Source: Lentzea sp. (GTDB lineage: Bacteria > Actinomycetota > Actinomycetes > Mycobacteriales > Pseudonocardiaceae). Taken from it: DNA of 6,592 nucleotides. Positions 1 to 6,406 of this stretch are shown here, in pieces. A program made the position numbers and the translations under genes. Positions within the stretch are counted from its first letter, which is position 1; every line of letters starts with the position of its first letter. A model generated the notes under the pieces. The model was not told the DNA's origin and made no database searches. It saw only the letters and a list, made by a program, of their open reading frames with translations. The stretch lies in contig JASLAV010000552.1 in NCBI GenBank assembly GCA_030146905.1, positions 1 through 6,592 of the forward strand, read 5' to 3'.

Positions 1-251
1 ACCGACAGGTCGATGTGCCCGCCGATGATCACCAGGATCATGCCGATCGCGAGGATCAGCACGTAGGAGTTCTGCACGATGATGTTCGAGATGTTCTGCG
101 GCTGCAGCAGGGCGCCGTCGGTCAGGACGGCGAACAGCACGACGATCAGCGCGAACGCGACGTAGATCCCCGACTGGCGCAGGTTGATCGAGAACCGCCG
201 GGACCGGGCTGGCGGAGCGGTGGCCGGAGCGGGCGCGGTCTTCGTGGTCAT
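1..251 (-). CDS. mmsB: Sugar ABC transporter permease, N-terminal part (MmsB/GguB type), cut by left edge
   Basis: This is the inner-membrane channel subunit of a monosaccharide ABC importer; 83 complete codons are visible and the rest lies beyond the left edge. The protein opens with an Ala/Pro-rich cytoplasmic tail (residues 1-20). A first hydrophobic segment runs from about residue 29 to 45, and a second from about 62 to 77. The segment ends in GGHIDLS (77-83), typical of the BPD_transp_2 family (the XylH, RbsC and GguB permeases). The ATG overlaps the stop codon of the upstream ATPase gene as TGATG, and a GAGGA ribosome site (264-260) lies 8 nt before it inside that gene, so translational coupling is likely. 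The pairing with a ChvE-like binding protein and a tandem-domain ATPase favours the MmsB/GguB subgroup over RbsC. Subfamily identity is inferred from context and a short N-terminus. Confidence 0.9.
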   Translation of the reverse strand, partial: MTTKTAPAPATAPPARSRRFSINLRQSGIYVAFALIVVLFAVLTDGALLQPQNISNIIVQNSYVLILAIGMILVIIGGHIDLS

Positions 252-1774
252 CAGCTCTGTCCTCGCGTCATGTACTGCATCAGGCGTTCCTGCGTGGCCT
301 CTTCACGGTTCACCTCGCCGGTGATGCGGCCCTCCGACAGCGCGTACACGCGGTCGCAGAGGCCCAGGAGCTCCGGCAGCTCCGAGGAGATCACCAGCAC
401 CGCGCGGCCCTGGGCCGCCAGGTCGTTGATGATCGAGTAGATCTCGTACTTGGCGCCGACGTCGATGCCGCGCGTCGGCTCGTCGAGGATCAGCACGTCG
501 GGATCGGTGAACATCCACTTCGCCAGCACGACCTTCTGCTGGTTGCCGCCGGACAACGTGCCGGTCGGCGTCGCCACGGTGGAGGTCCTGATGCCCATCG
601 AGCGCCGGAACCGCTCCGCGACGGTGTACTCCTCGTTCTCGTTGACCCAGCCGCGGTTCGAGAGCTTGTCCAGCGCGGCCGCGGAGACGTTGCGCTGCAC
701 CCCCTCGATCAGGTTGAGCCCGTAGCGCTTGCGGTCCTCGCTCACGTACGCGAGCCCGTTGCGGATCGCGGACCGGACCGAGCGGGTGTCGATCTCCCGC
801 CCGTCCTTGACCACGCGGCCGGAGATGCCCACGCCGTAGGAGCGGCCGAACACGCTCATCGCGAGCTCGGTGCGTCCGGCGCCCATCAGGCCCGCGAGAC
901 CGACGATCTCCCCGCGCCGCAACGACAGGGTGGCGTTGTCGACGACCTTGCGGTCCGGCTGGGCAGGGCTGTGCACCGTCCAGTTCTCGATGCGCAGCAC
1001 CTCCTCGCCGACGTCCGGCGTGCGCTGCGGGAACCGGTGCTCGAGGTCGCGGCCGACCATGCCGGCGATGATGCGGTCCTCGCTGAGCCCCTCCGCGGGC
1101 AACGTCTCGATCGTCCTGCCGTCGCGCAGGACCGTGACGGTGTCGGCGATCCTCGTGACCTCGCCCAGCTTGTGGGAGATGATCACCGAGGTGACGCCCT
1201 CCGACCGCAGTCCTTCGAGCAGGTCGAGCAGGTGCTGCGAGTCGTCGTCGTTGAGCGCGGCCGTCGGCTCGTCCAGGATGAGGAGGCTGACCTCCTTGGA
1301 CAGCGCCTTGGCGATCTCGACGAGCTGCTGCTTGCCGACGCCGAGGTCGTTGACCTGGGTCGTCGGCGTCTCGCGCAGGCCCACCCTGTCGAGCAGCGCC
1401 TGGGCCTCGTGGTTGGTGCGGTTCCAGTCGATGAACCCGCGCCGCGCCCTTTCGTTGCCCAGGAACAGGTTCTCGGCGATGGAGAGCTGGCCGCACAGCG
1501 CCAGCTCCTGGTGGATGATCACGATGCCGCGGCGCTCGCTGTCGCGCACGCCCTGGAAGGCGCACGGCTCGCCCTCGAAGAGGATGTCGCCCTCGTACGT
1601 ACCGTGCGGGTGCACCCCGGACAGCACCTTCATCAGCGTGGACTTGCCCGCGCCGTTCTCGCCGCAGATCGCGTGGATCTCACCGCGCCGCACGGTCAAC
1701 GAGACCTCGTGCAGCGCGGTGACCCCCGCGAACCTCTTGGTGATGCCGCGCATCACCAGGATGTCGTCGGACAC
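251..1774 (-). CDS. mmsA: Sugar ABC transporter ATP-binding protein with two fused nucleotide-binding domains (MmsA/GguA type)
   Basis: This 507-residue ATPase powers the sugar importer encoded around it, a normal length for the tandem-domain carbohydrate (CUT2) class. Domain 1 has Walker [10 protein letters not shown] (38-46), a variant signature LGVGKQQ (144-150), Walker B LLILDEP (164-170) and switch His201. Domain 2 has a Walker A lacking the lysine, GLMGAGRTE (295-303), a canonical signature LSGGNQQ (407-413), Walker B VLILDEP (427-433) and TRGIDVG after it; Ser/Glu (ISSE) replaces the switch His. This one-good-one-degenerate arrangement is normal for the XylG, MglA and RbsA family, so it is not decay. 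The start is GTG at 1774, 6 nt after the stop of the binding-protein gene. An AGGTAGG ribosome site (1786-1780) overlaps that stop. A later in-frame ATG at 1753 would remove the first residues of the fold and is less likely. Confidence 0.95.
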   Translation of the reverse strand: MSDDILVMRGITKRFAGVTALHEVSLTVRRGEIHAICGENGAGKSTLMKVLSGVHPHGTYEGDILFEGEPCAFQGVRDSERRGIVIIHQELALCGQLSIAENLFLGNERARRGFIDWNRTNHEAQALLDRVGLRETPTTQVNDLGVGKQQLVEIAKALSKEVSLLILDEPTAALNDDDSQHLLDLLEGLRSEGVTSVIISHKLGEVTRIADTVTVLRDGRTIETLPAEGLSEDRIIAGMVGRDLEHRFPQRTPDVGEEVLRIENWTVHSPAQPDRKVVDNATLSLRRGEIVGLAGLMGAGRTELAMSVFGRSYGVGISGRVVKDGREIDTRSVRSAIRNGLAYVSEDRKRYGLNLIEGVQRNVSAAALDKLSNRGWVNENEEYTVAERFRRSMGIRTSTVATPTGTLSGGNQQKVVLAKWMFTDPDVLILDEPTRGIDVGAKYEIYSIINDLAAQGRAVLVISSELPELLGLCDRVYALSEGRITGEVNREEATQERLMQYMTRGQS

Positions 1775-1780
1775 CGGGAC

Positions 1781-2860
1781 CTACCTGATCTGGTCTGCGG
1801 TGTAGTAACCGGAGTCGACCAGCTCTTTCTGGTAGTTCGCCTTGTCCACCGGAACGGGCTGGAGCAGGAACGCCGGCACGACCTTGTTGCCGTTGTCGTA
1901 GTCGGTGGTGTTGTTGACCTCGGGCTTCGAGCCCTTGAGCACCGCGTCGGCCATCTTCGCCGCGACGTCGGTGAGCTGGCGGAGGTCCTTGAAGATCGTG
2001 GAGTACTGCTCACCGGCGATGATCGACTTCACCGAGGCGACGTCGGCGTCCTGGCCGGTCACGACCGGGTACGCCCCCGCGTAGCCGCCGCTCCTGAGCG
2101 CGGAGATGATGCCGATGGAGAGACCGTCGAAGGGGGACAGGACTCCGTCGACCTTGGCGCCGCCGCCGTAGGTCTTGGTGAGCAGGTCCTCCATGCGCCG
2201 CTGCGCGGTGGCCGGGTCCCAGCGCAGGATCGCGACGGTGTTGAAGTCCTTCTGGCCCGACTTCACGACGAGCTTGCCCTGGTCGATCAGCGGCTGGAGC
2301 ACGGACATCGCGCCGTTGAAGAAGAACGTCGCGTTGTTGTCGTCGGGCGACCCGGCGAACAGCTCGATGTTGAACGGGCCCTCGCCCTTCGCCTTCAGCC
2401 CTGCCAGCAGCGAGTTCGCCTGCTGCACGCCGACCTTGAAGTTGTCGAACGTCGCGTAGTAGTCGACGTTCGGCGTCTTGAGGAGCAGGCGGTCGTAGGC
2501 GATCACCGGGATCTTCGCGTCGGCGGCCTGCTGCAGCTGCGAGCTCAGCGCCTTGCCGTCGATGGACGCGACGATCAGCAGCTTGACGCCCTTGGTGATC
2601 TGGTTCTCGATCTGGTTGGCCTGGGTGGGGATGTCGTCCTCGGCGTACTGGAGGTCGACCTTGTACCCCTTGGCCTCCAGGCTCTTCTTGAGGTTGTCAC
2701 CGTCGCGGACCCACCGCTCGGACGACCGGGTTGGCATTGTCACGCCCACCAGTGCGCCCTCGGTCGAGGTCTGCTGCTGGTCGACCGTCTTCTGCGTCGA
2801 GCCGCAGGCGGCGAGCGCGAGCGCGAGTGTGGTGGTGGCCGCGATCCGGGCAAGCCTCAT
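1781..2860 (-). CDS. chvE: ChvE-like periplasmic-type sugar-binding lipoprotein
   Basis: This 359-residue protein is the solute-binding component of the importer. In an actinomycete it would be tethered to the outer face of the membrane. A short basic N-terminus and hydrophobic stretch end in the lipobox LAAC (16-19), so Cys19 should be lipidated. The mature part reads as a Peripla_BP_4 sugar-binding fold of the ChvE type: [13 protein letters not shown] (38-50), YAEDD with IENQITKGV after it (72-92), a hinge-region LLIVASIDG (94-102), FAGSPDDNN (168-176) and VTGQDAD (267-273). ChvE relatives bind several aldoses (galactose, arabinose, glucose, xylose), so the exact ligand cannot be read from sequence alone. 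The ATG at 2860 follows GAGGAG (2871-2866) by 5 nt. It is the first gene of a three-gene operon and lies behind a promoter with two LacI-type operators. Confidence 0.94.
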   Translation of the reverse strand: MRLARIAATTTLALALAACGSTQKTVDQQQTSTEGALVGVTMPTRSSERWVRDGDNLKKSLEAKGYKVDLQYAEDDIPTQANQIENQITKGVKLLIVASIDGKALSSQLQQAADAKIPVIAYDRLLLKTPNVDYYATFDNFKVGVQQANSLLAGLKAKGEGPFNIELFAGSPDDNNATFFFNGAMSVLQPLIDQGKLVVKSGQKDFNTVAILRWDPATAQRRMEDLLTKTYGGGAKVDGVLSPFDGLSIGIISALRSGGYAGAYPVVTGQDADVASVKSIIAGEQYSTIFKDLRQLTDVAAKMADAVLKGSKPEVNNTTDYDNGNKVVPAFLLQPVPVDKANYQKELVDSGYYTADQIR

Positions 2861-2906
2861 TGCTTCTCCTCGATGTCACCGACAGGCAACAGTGCCGTAG
2901 GCGGCG

Positions 2907-2935
2907 ATTGTTATCGCTAACAAATATGGCGTCAA
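2907..2935 (-). promoter_or_regulatory. Candidate promoter of the chvE-mmsA-mmsB operon
   Basis: On the minus strand a TTGACG box (2935-2930) matches the -35 consensus at five positions. It is followed after 17 nt by AACAAT (2912-2907), or after 16 nt by TAACAA (2913-2908), as a -10 element. The -10 region falls inside the operator at 2908-2923, so a bound repressor would block RNA polymerase directly. This leaves an untranslated leader of roughly 40 nt before the chvE ATG. The -35 is good and the -10 is only fair; no start site is proven. Confidence 0.55.
2908..2923. promoter_or_regulatory. LacI-type operator O1 overlapping the chvE -10 region
   Basis: TTGTTATCGCTAACAA is a 16-bp palindrome with one mismatched pair. 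Read on the minus strand, its 14-bp core TGTTAGCGATAACA fits the pattern TGTnAGCGnTnACA, which I recall as the site of the arabinose repressor AraR (LacI family) of Corynebacterium glutamicum. The central CG step and AGCGnT core are typical of LacI-family operators in general. It covers the candidate -10 box, the expected place for repression. The cognate regulator is not encoded in the window. Confidence 0.75.
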
Positions 2936-2947
2936 GTATCGGGTGGA

Positions 2948-2964
2948 TAACGCCAGGTAACGCC
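2948..2964. repeat. Two direct repeats with a 10-bp period between the two operators
   Basis: TAACGCC occurs at 2948-2954 and again at 2958-2964. The 10-bp blocks holding them, GGATAACGCC and AGGTAACGCC, share 8 of 10 bases. The repeat sits just upstream of the candidate -35 and touches operator O2. One helical turn of spacing is what a tandem protein site would show. It could also be chance in a short GC-rich region. Confidence 0.4.
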
Positions 2965-2980
2965 TGTTAGCGCTCACAGG
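2963..2980. promoter_or_regulatory. LacI-type operator O2 upstream of the chvE promoter
   Basis: CCTGTTAGCGCTCACAGG is an 18-bp palindrome with one mismatched pair. Its core TGTTAGCGCTCACA (2965-2978) is the same class as the operator at 2908-2923 and fits the same TGTnAGCGnTnACA pattern. The two dyad centres are 56 bp apart. O2 lies upstream of the candidate -35, so it could support cooperative binding or DNA looping. It could also serve as the only strong site with O1 as auxiliary. The pairing makes chance occurrence unlikely. Confidence 0.72.
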
Positions 2981-3004
2981 AGGTGTCGCCAGTCGAGACG
3001 ACGA

Positions 3005-3036
3005 ACGCCCGTTGCCACCTCGGTGGCAACGGGCGT
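3005..3036 (-). terminator. Strong hairpin terminator after the GH9 cellulase gene
   Basis: Fifteen-base arms, ACGCCCGTTGCCACC and GGTGGCAACGGGCGT, are perfectly complementary around a TC centre. This gives about 14 stacked pairs with a CTCG tetraloop. The hairpin starts 15 nt after the cellulase stop codon on the minus strand and precedes the operators of the sugar operon. No clear T-tract follows, as is usual for actinomycete terminators. It should keep cellulase transcripts from running into the transporter operon, which is read in the same direction. Confidence 0.78.
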
Positions 3037-3051
3037 CGGGGTGTCGAATCG

Positions 3052-5622
3052 TCAGGCGGTCTTGCAGGCGCCGCCGTTCACGGCGAAGGCCGTGGGATCG
3101 GTCCCGCTCCCCGCGCCGTTGAATCCGATGTAGATGGACTTGCCCGGCTCGACCTTGCCGTTCCACTGCGCGCTGGCCGCCGTGACGTCCTGCCCGACCT
3201 GCTTCCAGGTCGCCGACCAGCCGGAGGTGACCCGCTGGGTGCCGGGCAGCGTGAACGCGAGGTTCCAGGTGGACCACGGGGCCGTGCCGGTGTTGGTGAT
3301 CTTCACCTGCGCCGACATGCCGTCGTTCCAGCGGTTGGCGGTGAAACCGATCTCGCAGCCGGACTTCGGCGTGGAGGTCCCCGACTTCTCCGCCGCCCAG
3401 CCCGACACCCAGGCGAGAGCGGAGTTCCAGTTGATCGCCACCTCGTTCACCGAGTACGCGCCGATGTCGTCCACCCAGCACTTCTGCTGCGGGCAACCGG
3501 CGAGCAGCCGCTGGGCCACCGGGTCCTGCAGCGCGCTGTTCGGGCCGCCGGAGAGCGAACCGGGCGGCGCGATCGGCAGCGTCGGGTCGTTCTGGTTCGC
3601 CCAGAACCGGTGGTGCGCGTTGCGCATCGCCTGGTCGCCGTAGCCCGCCACGTACGAGGTGCTCAGCGGGTTGCGGCCGAGGATGTAGTGCAACGCCTCG
3701 AAAACGCCGTCGCGGTACTTCGCGGCACCGGTGAAGTCGTGTGCCAGTGCGAGCACCTGGGCGTTGTTGAGGACCGCGGAGTTCGATCCCCAGACGTACC
3801 CGTCGACGCTGTTGTCGTACGGCGCCGCGTAGCCCATCTGGCCCATGGCGGTCAGGTGCTGGTCCGCCACGGTCGCGAAGGCCGACTTGATCGCCGCCAC
3901 GTCCGCCGCGGGCAGGCCGTTGGGCGCCAGGGCGAGCGTGATGTCACCCAGAGGAGCCGTGCCGCCCCAGTGGAAACCGGCCCTGCTCAGGCTCGCCGCC
4001 TTGTAGTGCGGCGAGGCCGTCACGTCGGTCCGGTACGCGGCGTCGCCCGTGGTCGCGTACAACTCGGCGGCGGCCCAGTAGAACTCGTCGCTGACCGTGT
4101 TGTCGCTGTAGGCGCCACCGCCGGTGCCGTCGTTCGGGTCGGCGAGCTTGGCCGGGTTCGCCTTGGCCGCCGCGTAGGCCTTGCGCGCCGCCGTGAGCAG
4201 CGTGGCGGAGTACGTGGCGTCGATGCCCTTCCACAGGCGGGACGCCTGCGCGGCCACCGCGGCCAGGTTCAGCGTCGCGGCGGTGCTGGTCGCGGACAGC
4301 CGGCGCGGCTGGTCGTCCAGCTCGGGACGGGTGGGCAGCGCCGTCCAGTTCGCGTCGTGGATCTTGTGGTGCGCCATGCCGTCCGGCGCCTGCATCTTCA
4401 GCAGGAAGTCGGCTTCCCAGCGCGCCTCGTCGAGGAGGTCCGGCACGCCGTTGGCCTTCTCCGGGATGTTCAGCGCGCCGTCGCGGAACGCCGAGGCGTC
4501 ACCGATGAGCGCTGCCCGCTCGTAGGCGTTGAGGAGCTGCCAGGTCGCGATGCCGCCGTTGACGACGTACTTGCCGTGGTCGCCCGCGTCGTACCAGCCG
4601 CCGCGCACGTCGAGCGTGTACCCGCAGGCGAGGTCGGCGCGGCACGGCACGTTGTTGTCGCCCTGGTTGGGCGCGACGTTGACATGACCGGCAGGCCGCG
4701 CGTACTCGTCACCGACGTACTGCGCCTCGATCGGCGTTCCGCTGCGCTGGTGGTAGAAGAACGCGAGCGAGTCGTAGCGCAGCCGCTTCACCGGATCGGC
4801 GGAGATGTCGAACGGGAAGCTGCTGTCCTCGCCCACGGTCAGCGTGTAGCCGGTGCCGGCCGTGTCGAAGGACGAGAAGTCGATCAGGTGCACCGAGTCG
4901 CCCGACGTGGCGTCCGCGCCCTTCGGCGTGCTCTGGCCGCTCGCGACCGCCGTGCCCGCGCTGTTCTTCAGCGTCCACGCCTGGGGAGTCGTGGCCGTGG
5001 AGACGAGCGTCGCGCGCTTGGGCAGGCCCGGCACGTACCCGACCAGGTCGACCTGGACCTTCTTGGTGGGGTTGGGGTTGACGCCACCGGGCGGCTTGAC
5101 GCCACCGACCAGCGAGACGTTGTCCACGCAGACCGTGTTGTCCGCCGCCTGTCCGCCCAGCTGGAACGCCACCTGGCCGTTGCCGGCGTCGGGGAAGTCC
5201 AAAGTGGACGTGAAGGTGAAGCTGAACCGCTGCTTGACCGAGGAGAGCGTGAACTGCTGGCTCGCGATCCCGCGGTACGGGCTGACGCTCTCGCCGGCGG
5301 CGGCCGTGACGGGCTGCGCCGTCGTGGCGTGCGCGTCGAACGAGAACGTGTAGGACTGGCCGCTCTCGAACGGGACGCCGTTCTGGTCGATCAGGGCGTC
5401 CCAGGGGTTCGTCGTGCCGCCGGTGACCGACGCGCACAGCTCACCGCCGGTCACGCGGTTGGTCACTCCGGCGCCGCTCCACCAGGGATCCGCGGTACCG
5501 CTGTCGAACGCTCCGTTGAGCACTCGCTCGTAGTCCGCCGCGGCCGCGGGGGCCGCCAGCGGGAACGCGGTGAGCGCCACGAGCAGGGTCGCGGCGAGCA
5601 GGCGTGGGGGTTGCGATCTCAT
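3052..5622 (-). CDS. Secreted family 9 cellulase (CBM4 - Ig-like - GH9 - CBM2)
   Basis: This 856-residue enzyme hydrolyses beta-1,4-glucan outside the cell. A signal peptide (1-29) has a basic start, a hydrophobic core and a likely AAAA/D cleavage. A CBM4-type cellulose-binding module follows (about 32-174), with Cys63 and Cys165 placed for the usual disulfide. After a Pro/Gly/Asn linker (176-186) comes the CelD_N Ig-like domain (about 187-275), then the GH9 catalytic domain (about 278-746). This has the DAGD motif (345-348), with Asp345 and Asp348 as the expected base and water-binding residues. It also has His670-His671-Arg672 near the active site and the proton donor Glu727 in the NEVAIN motif. 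A very short linker leads to a C-terminal CBM2 (about 755-856), with Cys756 and Cys853 at its ends. The order is the GH9 'theme E' layout of Thermobifida Cel9B/E1 relatives, but no FN3 domain is present. Whether it acts in endo or exo fashion cannot be decided. The ATG at 5622 follows a distant GGAGAA (10 nt gap). Confidence 0.95.
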   Translation of the reverse strand: MRSQPPRLLAATLLVALTAFPLAAPAAAADYERVLNGAFDSGTADPWWSGAGVTNRVTGGELCASVTGGTTNPWDALIDQNGVPFESGQSYTFSFDAHATTAQPVTAAAGESVSPYRGIASQQFTLSSVKQRFSFTFTSTLDFPDAGNGQVAFQLGGQAADNTVCVDNVSLVGGVKPPGGVNPNPTKKVQVDLVGYVPGLPKRATLVSTATTPQAWTLKNSAGTAVASGQSTPKGADATSGDSVHLIDFSSFDTAGTGYTLTVGEDSSFPFDISADPVKRLRYDSLAFFYHQRSGTPIEAQYVGDEYARPAGHVNVAPNQGDNNVPCRADLACGYTLDVRGGWYDAGDHGKYVVNGGIATWQLLNAYERAALIGDASAFRDGALNIPEKANGVPDLLDEARWEADFLLKMQAPDGMAHHKIHDANWTALPTRPELDDQPRRLSATSTAATLNLAAVAAQASRLWKGIDATYSATLLTAARKAYAAAKANPAKLADPNDGTGGGAYSDNTVSDEFYWAAAELYATTGDAAYRTDVTASPHYKAASLSRAGFHWGGTAPLGDITLALAPNGLPAADVAAIKSAFATVADQHLTAMGQMGYAAPYDNSVDGYVWGSNSAVLNNAQVLALAHDFTGAAKYRDGVFEALHYILGRNPLSTSYVAGYGDQAMRNAHHRFWANQNDPTLPIAPPGSLSGGPNSALQDPVAQRLLAGCPQQKCWVDDIGAYSVNEVAINWNSALAWVSGWAAEKSGTSTPKSGCEIGFTANRWNDGMSAQVKITNTGTAPWSTWNLAFTLPGTQRVTSGWSATWKQVGQDVTAASAQWNGKVEPGKSIYIGFNGAGSGTDPTAFAVNGGACKTA

Positions 5623-5657
5623 GGTTCTGAGGTTCTCCGTCCTCGTCGACGGGCGTT

Positions 5658-5673
5658 CTGGGAGCGCTCCCAG
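5658..5673. promoter_or_regulatory. CebR/CelR operator upstream of the GH9 cellulase
   Basis: CTGGGAGCGCTCCCAG is a perfect 16-bp palindrome. Its inner 14 bp (5659-5672) are identical to the TGGGAGCGCTCCCA site known for the LacI-family repressors CelR of Thermobifida fusca and CebR of Streptomyces, which are released by cellobiose or longer cello-oligosaccharides. It begins about 36 nt upstream of the cellulase ATG and directly after the candidate -10 box. It would therefore cover the transcription start. The repressor gene is not in the window. Confidence 0.93.
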
Positions 5674-5676
5674 GGG

Positions 5677-5706
5677 ACCGTAGGACGAGTCCGGCGGTGG
5701 CTACAA
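5677..5706 (-). promoter_or_regulatory. Candidate promoter of the GH9 cellulase gene
   Basis: On the minus strand, TTGTAG (5706-5701) and TACGGT (5682-5677) are spaced by 18 nt. They lie in the 95-bp gap between the TetR stop codon and the cellulase ATG. TACGGT fits the TAnnnT form common in actinomycete housekeeping promoters. The predicted start, near 5670, falls inside the CebR-type palindrome, consistent with direct repression. No hairpin separates TetR from this gene, so some read-through cannot be excluded. Confidence 0.5.
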
Positions 5707-5717
5707 GAGCCGTCCGG

Positions 5718-6362
5718 TCACTGGTCGCGTTCGACGGTCGATTCGACTCGATCCGCGGGGTCTTGGGGCAGCAGCCGGTCCAGCAGGTCGTGCCACCCGG
5801 CCTCCACGCGTGCCGGCGACATGCCGTGGCCGCGGACGAGGTGGTCGACCAGCACGACGTCCAGCGACGACTGCAACGTGTGGGCGAGCAGTTCGGCGTC
5901 GGCGTCCGGGAGCGCCGCGCGCAGCAGCACGACCAGGTGCCGGTGGCGCAGCCGCCTGGCGGGGACCGCGAACCTGCGGGCGGGTGACGGCTCCGCCGCC
6001 AGGTACAGGTCGAGGTTGGCGTGCTCGTGGCGCAGCAGGGCCGGCCCGAACGCCCGCAGCCGCACGGCCGGGTCCGCGCCCGGTCCCAGTGGCGGCGGGC
6101 CGCTGAGGAACGCCTCCTGGAACCGGCTCTCCGAGCGGTCCAGCAGGGCTTGGAGCAGGCCGTTGCGGTCCCCGAAGCGGCGCGACACGGTGCCCTTGCC
6201 GACGCCGGCCGCCGCGGCCACCGTCTCCATCGTGATCGCCGCCGCACCGCGTTCCTCGGCCAGCCGCGCGGCGGCGTCGAGCAGCAGGGCCCGGTTGCGC
6301 ACGGCGTCGGCACGCAGCTGTTTCTCCGGGCCTGCCAGTGGCAGGGGTGTGCTGTCGATCAC
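5718..6362 (-). CDS. TetR-family transcriptional regulator
   Basis: This 214-residue protein is a dimeric DNA-binding repressor by family. The N-terminal helix-turn-helix is clear at about residues 43-68, with TMETVAAAAGVGKGTVSRRF (44-63) and a FGDRNGLL continuation. The C-terminal ligand-binding half (about 75-200) is variable, and no inducer can be named from it. The gene diverges from an FMN reductase gene across an 84-bp gap holding an inverted repeat. It most likely controls that gene and itself rather than the cellulase downstream, which has its own CebR-type site. The start is GTG at 6362: an in-frame TAA lies only 12 nt upstream, and the next GTG (6302) would drop 20 residues, including part of helix 1. 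No ribosome-binding site precedes the GTG, so the mRNA may be leaderless. Confidence 0.92.
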   Translation of the reverse strand: MIDSTPLPLAGPEKQLRADAVRNRALLLDAAARLAEERGAAAITMETVAAAAGVGKGTVSRRFGDRNGLLQALLDRSESRFQEAFLSGPPPLGPGADPAVRLRAFGPALLRHEHANLDLYLAAEPSPARRFAVPARRLRHRHLVVLLRAALPDADAELLAHTLQSSLDVVLVDHLVRGHGMSPARVEAGWHDLLDRLLPQDPADRVESTVERDQ

Positions 6363-6370
6363 TCGGGCAG

Positions 6371-6400
6371 CTTATCCGGAAGATAAACGGGCCGCGTCCC
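6371..6400 (-). promoter_or_regulatory. Possible leaderless promoter of the TetR gene
   Basis: On the minus strand GATAAG (6376-6371) lies 8 nt before the GTG start. GGGACG (6400-6395), keeping the GAC core of a -35 box, lies 18 nt further upstream. With no ribosome site before the GTG, transcription starting at or beside the start codon is a reasonable reading. The -35 match is weak. Confidence 0.35.
6372..6386. repeat. Short inverted repeat TTATC-N5-GATAA overlapping the TetR promoter
   Basis: TTATC (6372-6376) and GATAA (6382-6386) form a 5+5 bp inverted repeat. It overlaps the candidate -10 box of the TetR gene and shares ATAA with the longer inverted repeat that follows. It may be part of one composite operator or a chance pairing of AT-rich promoter elements. 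Confidence 0.35.
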
Positions 6401-6406
6401 GTTTAT
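6383..6406. promoter_or_regulatory. Candidate TetR operator between the divergent genes
   Basis: ATAAACGGG (6383-6391) and CCCGTTTAT (6398-6406) are perfect 9-bp inverted arms around CCGCGT. Size, symmetry and position between a TetR gene and a divergent enzyme gene are typical of a TetR-family operator, which would control both directions. The centre is about 32 bp from the TetR GTG and 52 bp from the FMN reductase ATG. A stem-loop in RNA is the alternative reading but is less likely in a promoter region. Confidence 0.62.

Noticed and set aside
866..890. Missing Walker A lysine in the second ATPase domain, as possible inactivation
   Set aside because: The GLMGAGRTE form is the normal second-domain motif of tandem carbohydrate ATPases such as XylG, MglA and RbsA. 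The first domain keeps the lysine, and the second keeps its LSGGNQQ signature.
971..2920. Long plus-strand open frame opposite the ATPase and binding-protein genes
   Set aside because: It is low-complexity Asp/Val/Leu/Arg-rich, has no domain and is antisense to two well-supported transporter genes. It is a shadow of GC codon bias.
2861..3051. The intergenic region as a possible small RNA, riboswitch or attachment site
   Set aside because: The region is fully accounted for by a terminator hairpin, two operators, a promoter and a ribosome site. No tRNA-like end, integrase gene or riboswitch-like fold was seen.
5195..5210. Short inverted repeat GTCCAAAGTGGAC inside the cellulase gene
   Set aside because: It has 5-bp arms within the CBM4 coding region, in an uninterrupted reading frame and away from any start. 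It is most likely chance.
5441..6313. Minus-strand open frame spanning the TetR gene and the start of the cellulase in another frame
   Set aside because: It reads Arg/Pro/Ala/Ser-rich with no fold, and is out of frame with both the TetR helix-turn-helix and the cellulase signal peptide. It is not a fusion gene.
5718..6362. The TetR protein as regulator of the downstream cellulase
   Set aside because: The cellulase has its own promoter with a perfect CebR/CelR site, and the TetR-type inverted repeat lies on the other side of the gene, facing the FMN reductase. Nothing resembling that repeat is seen in 5623-5717.
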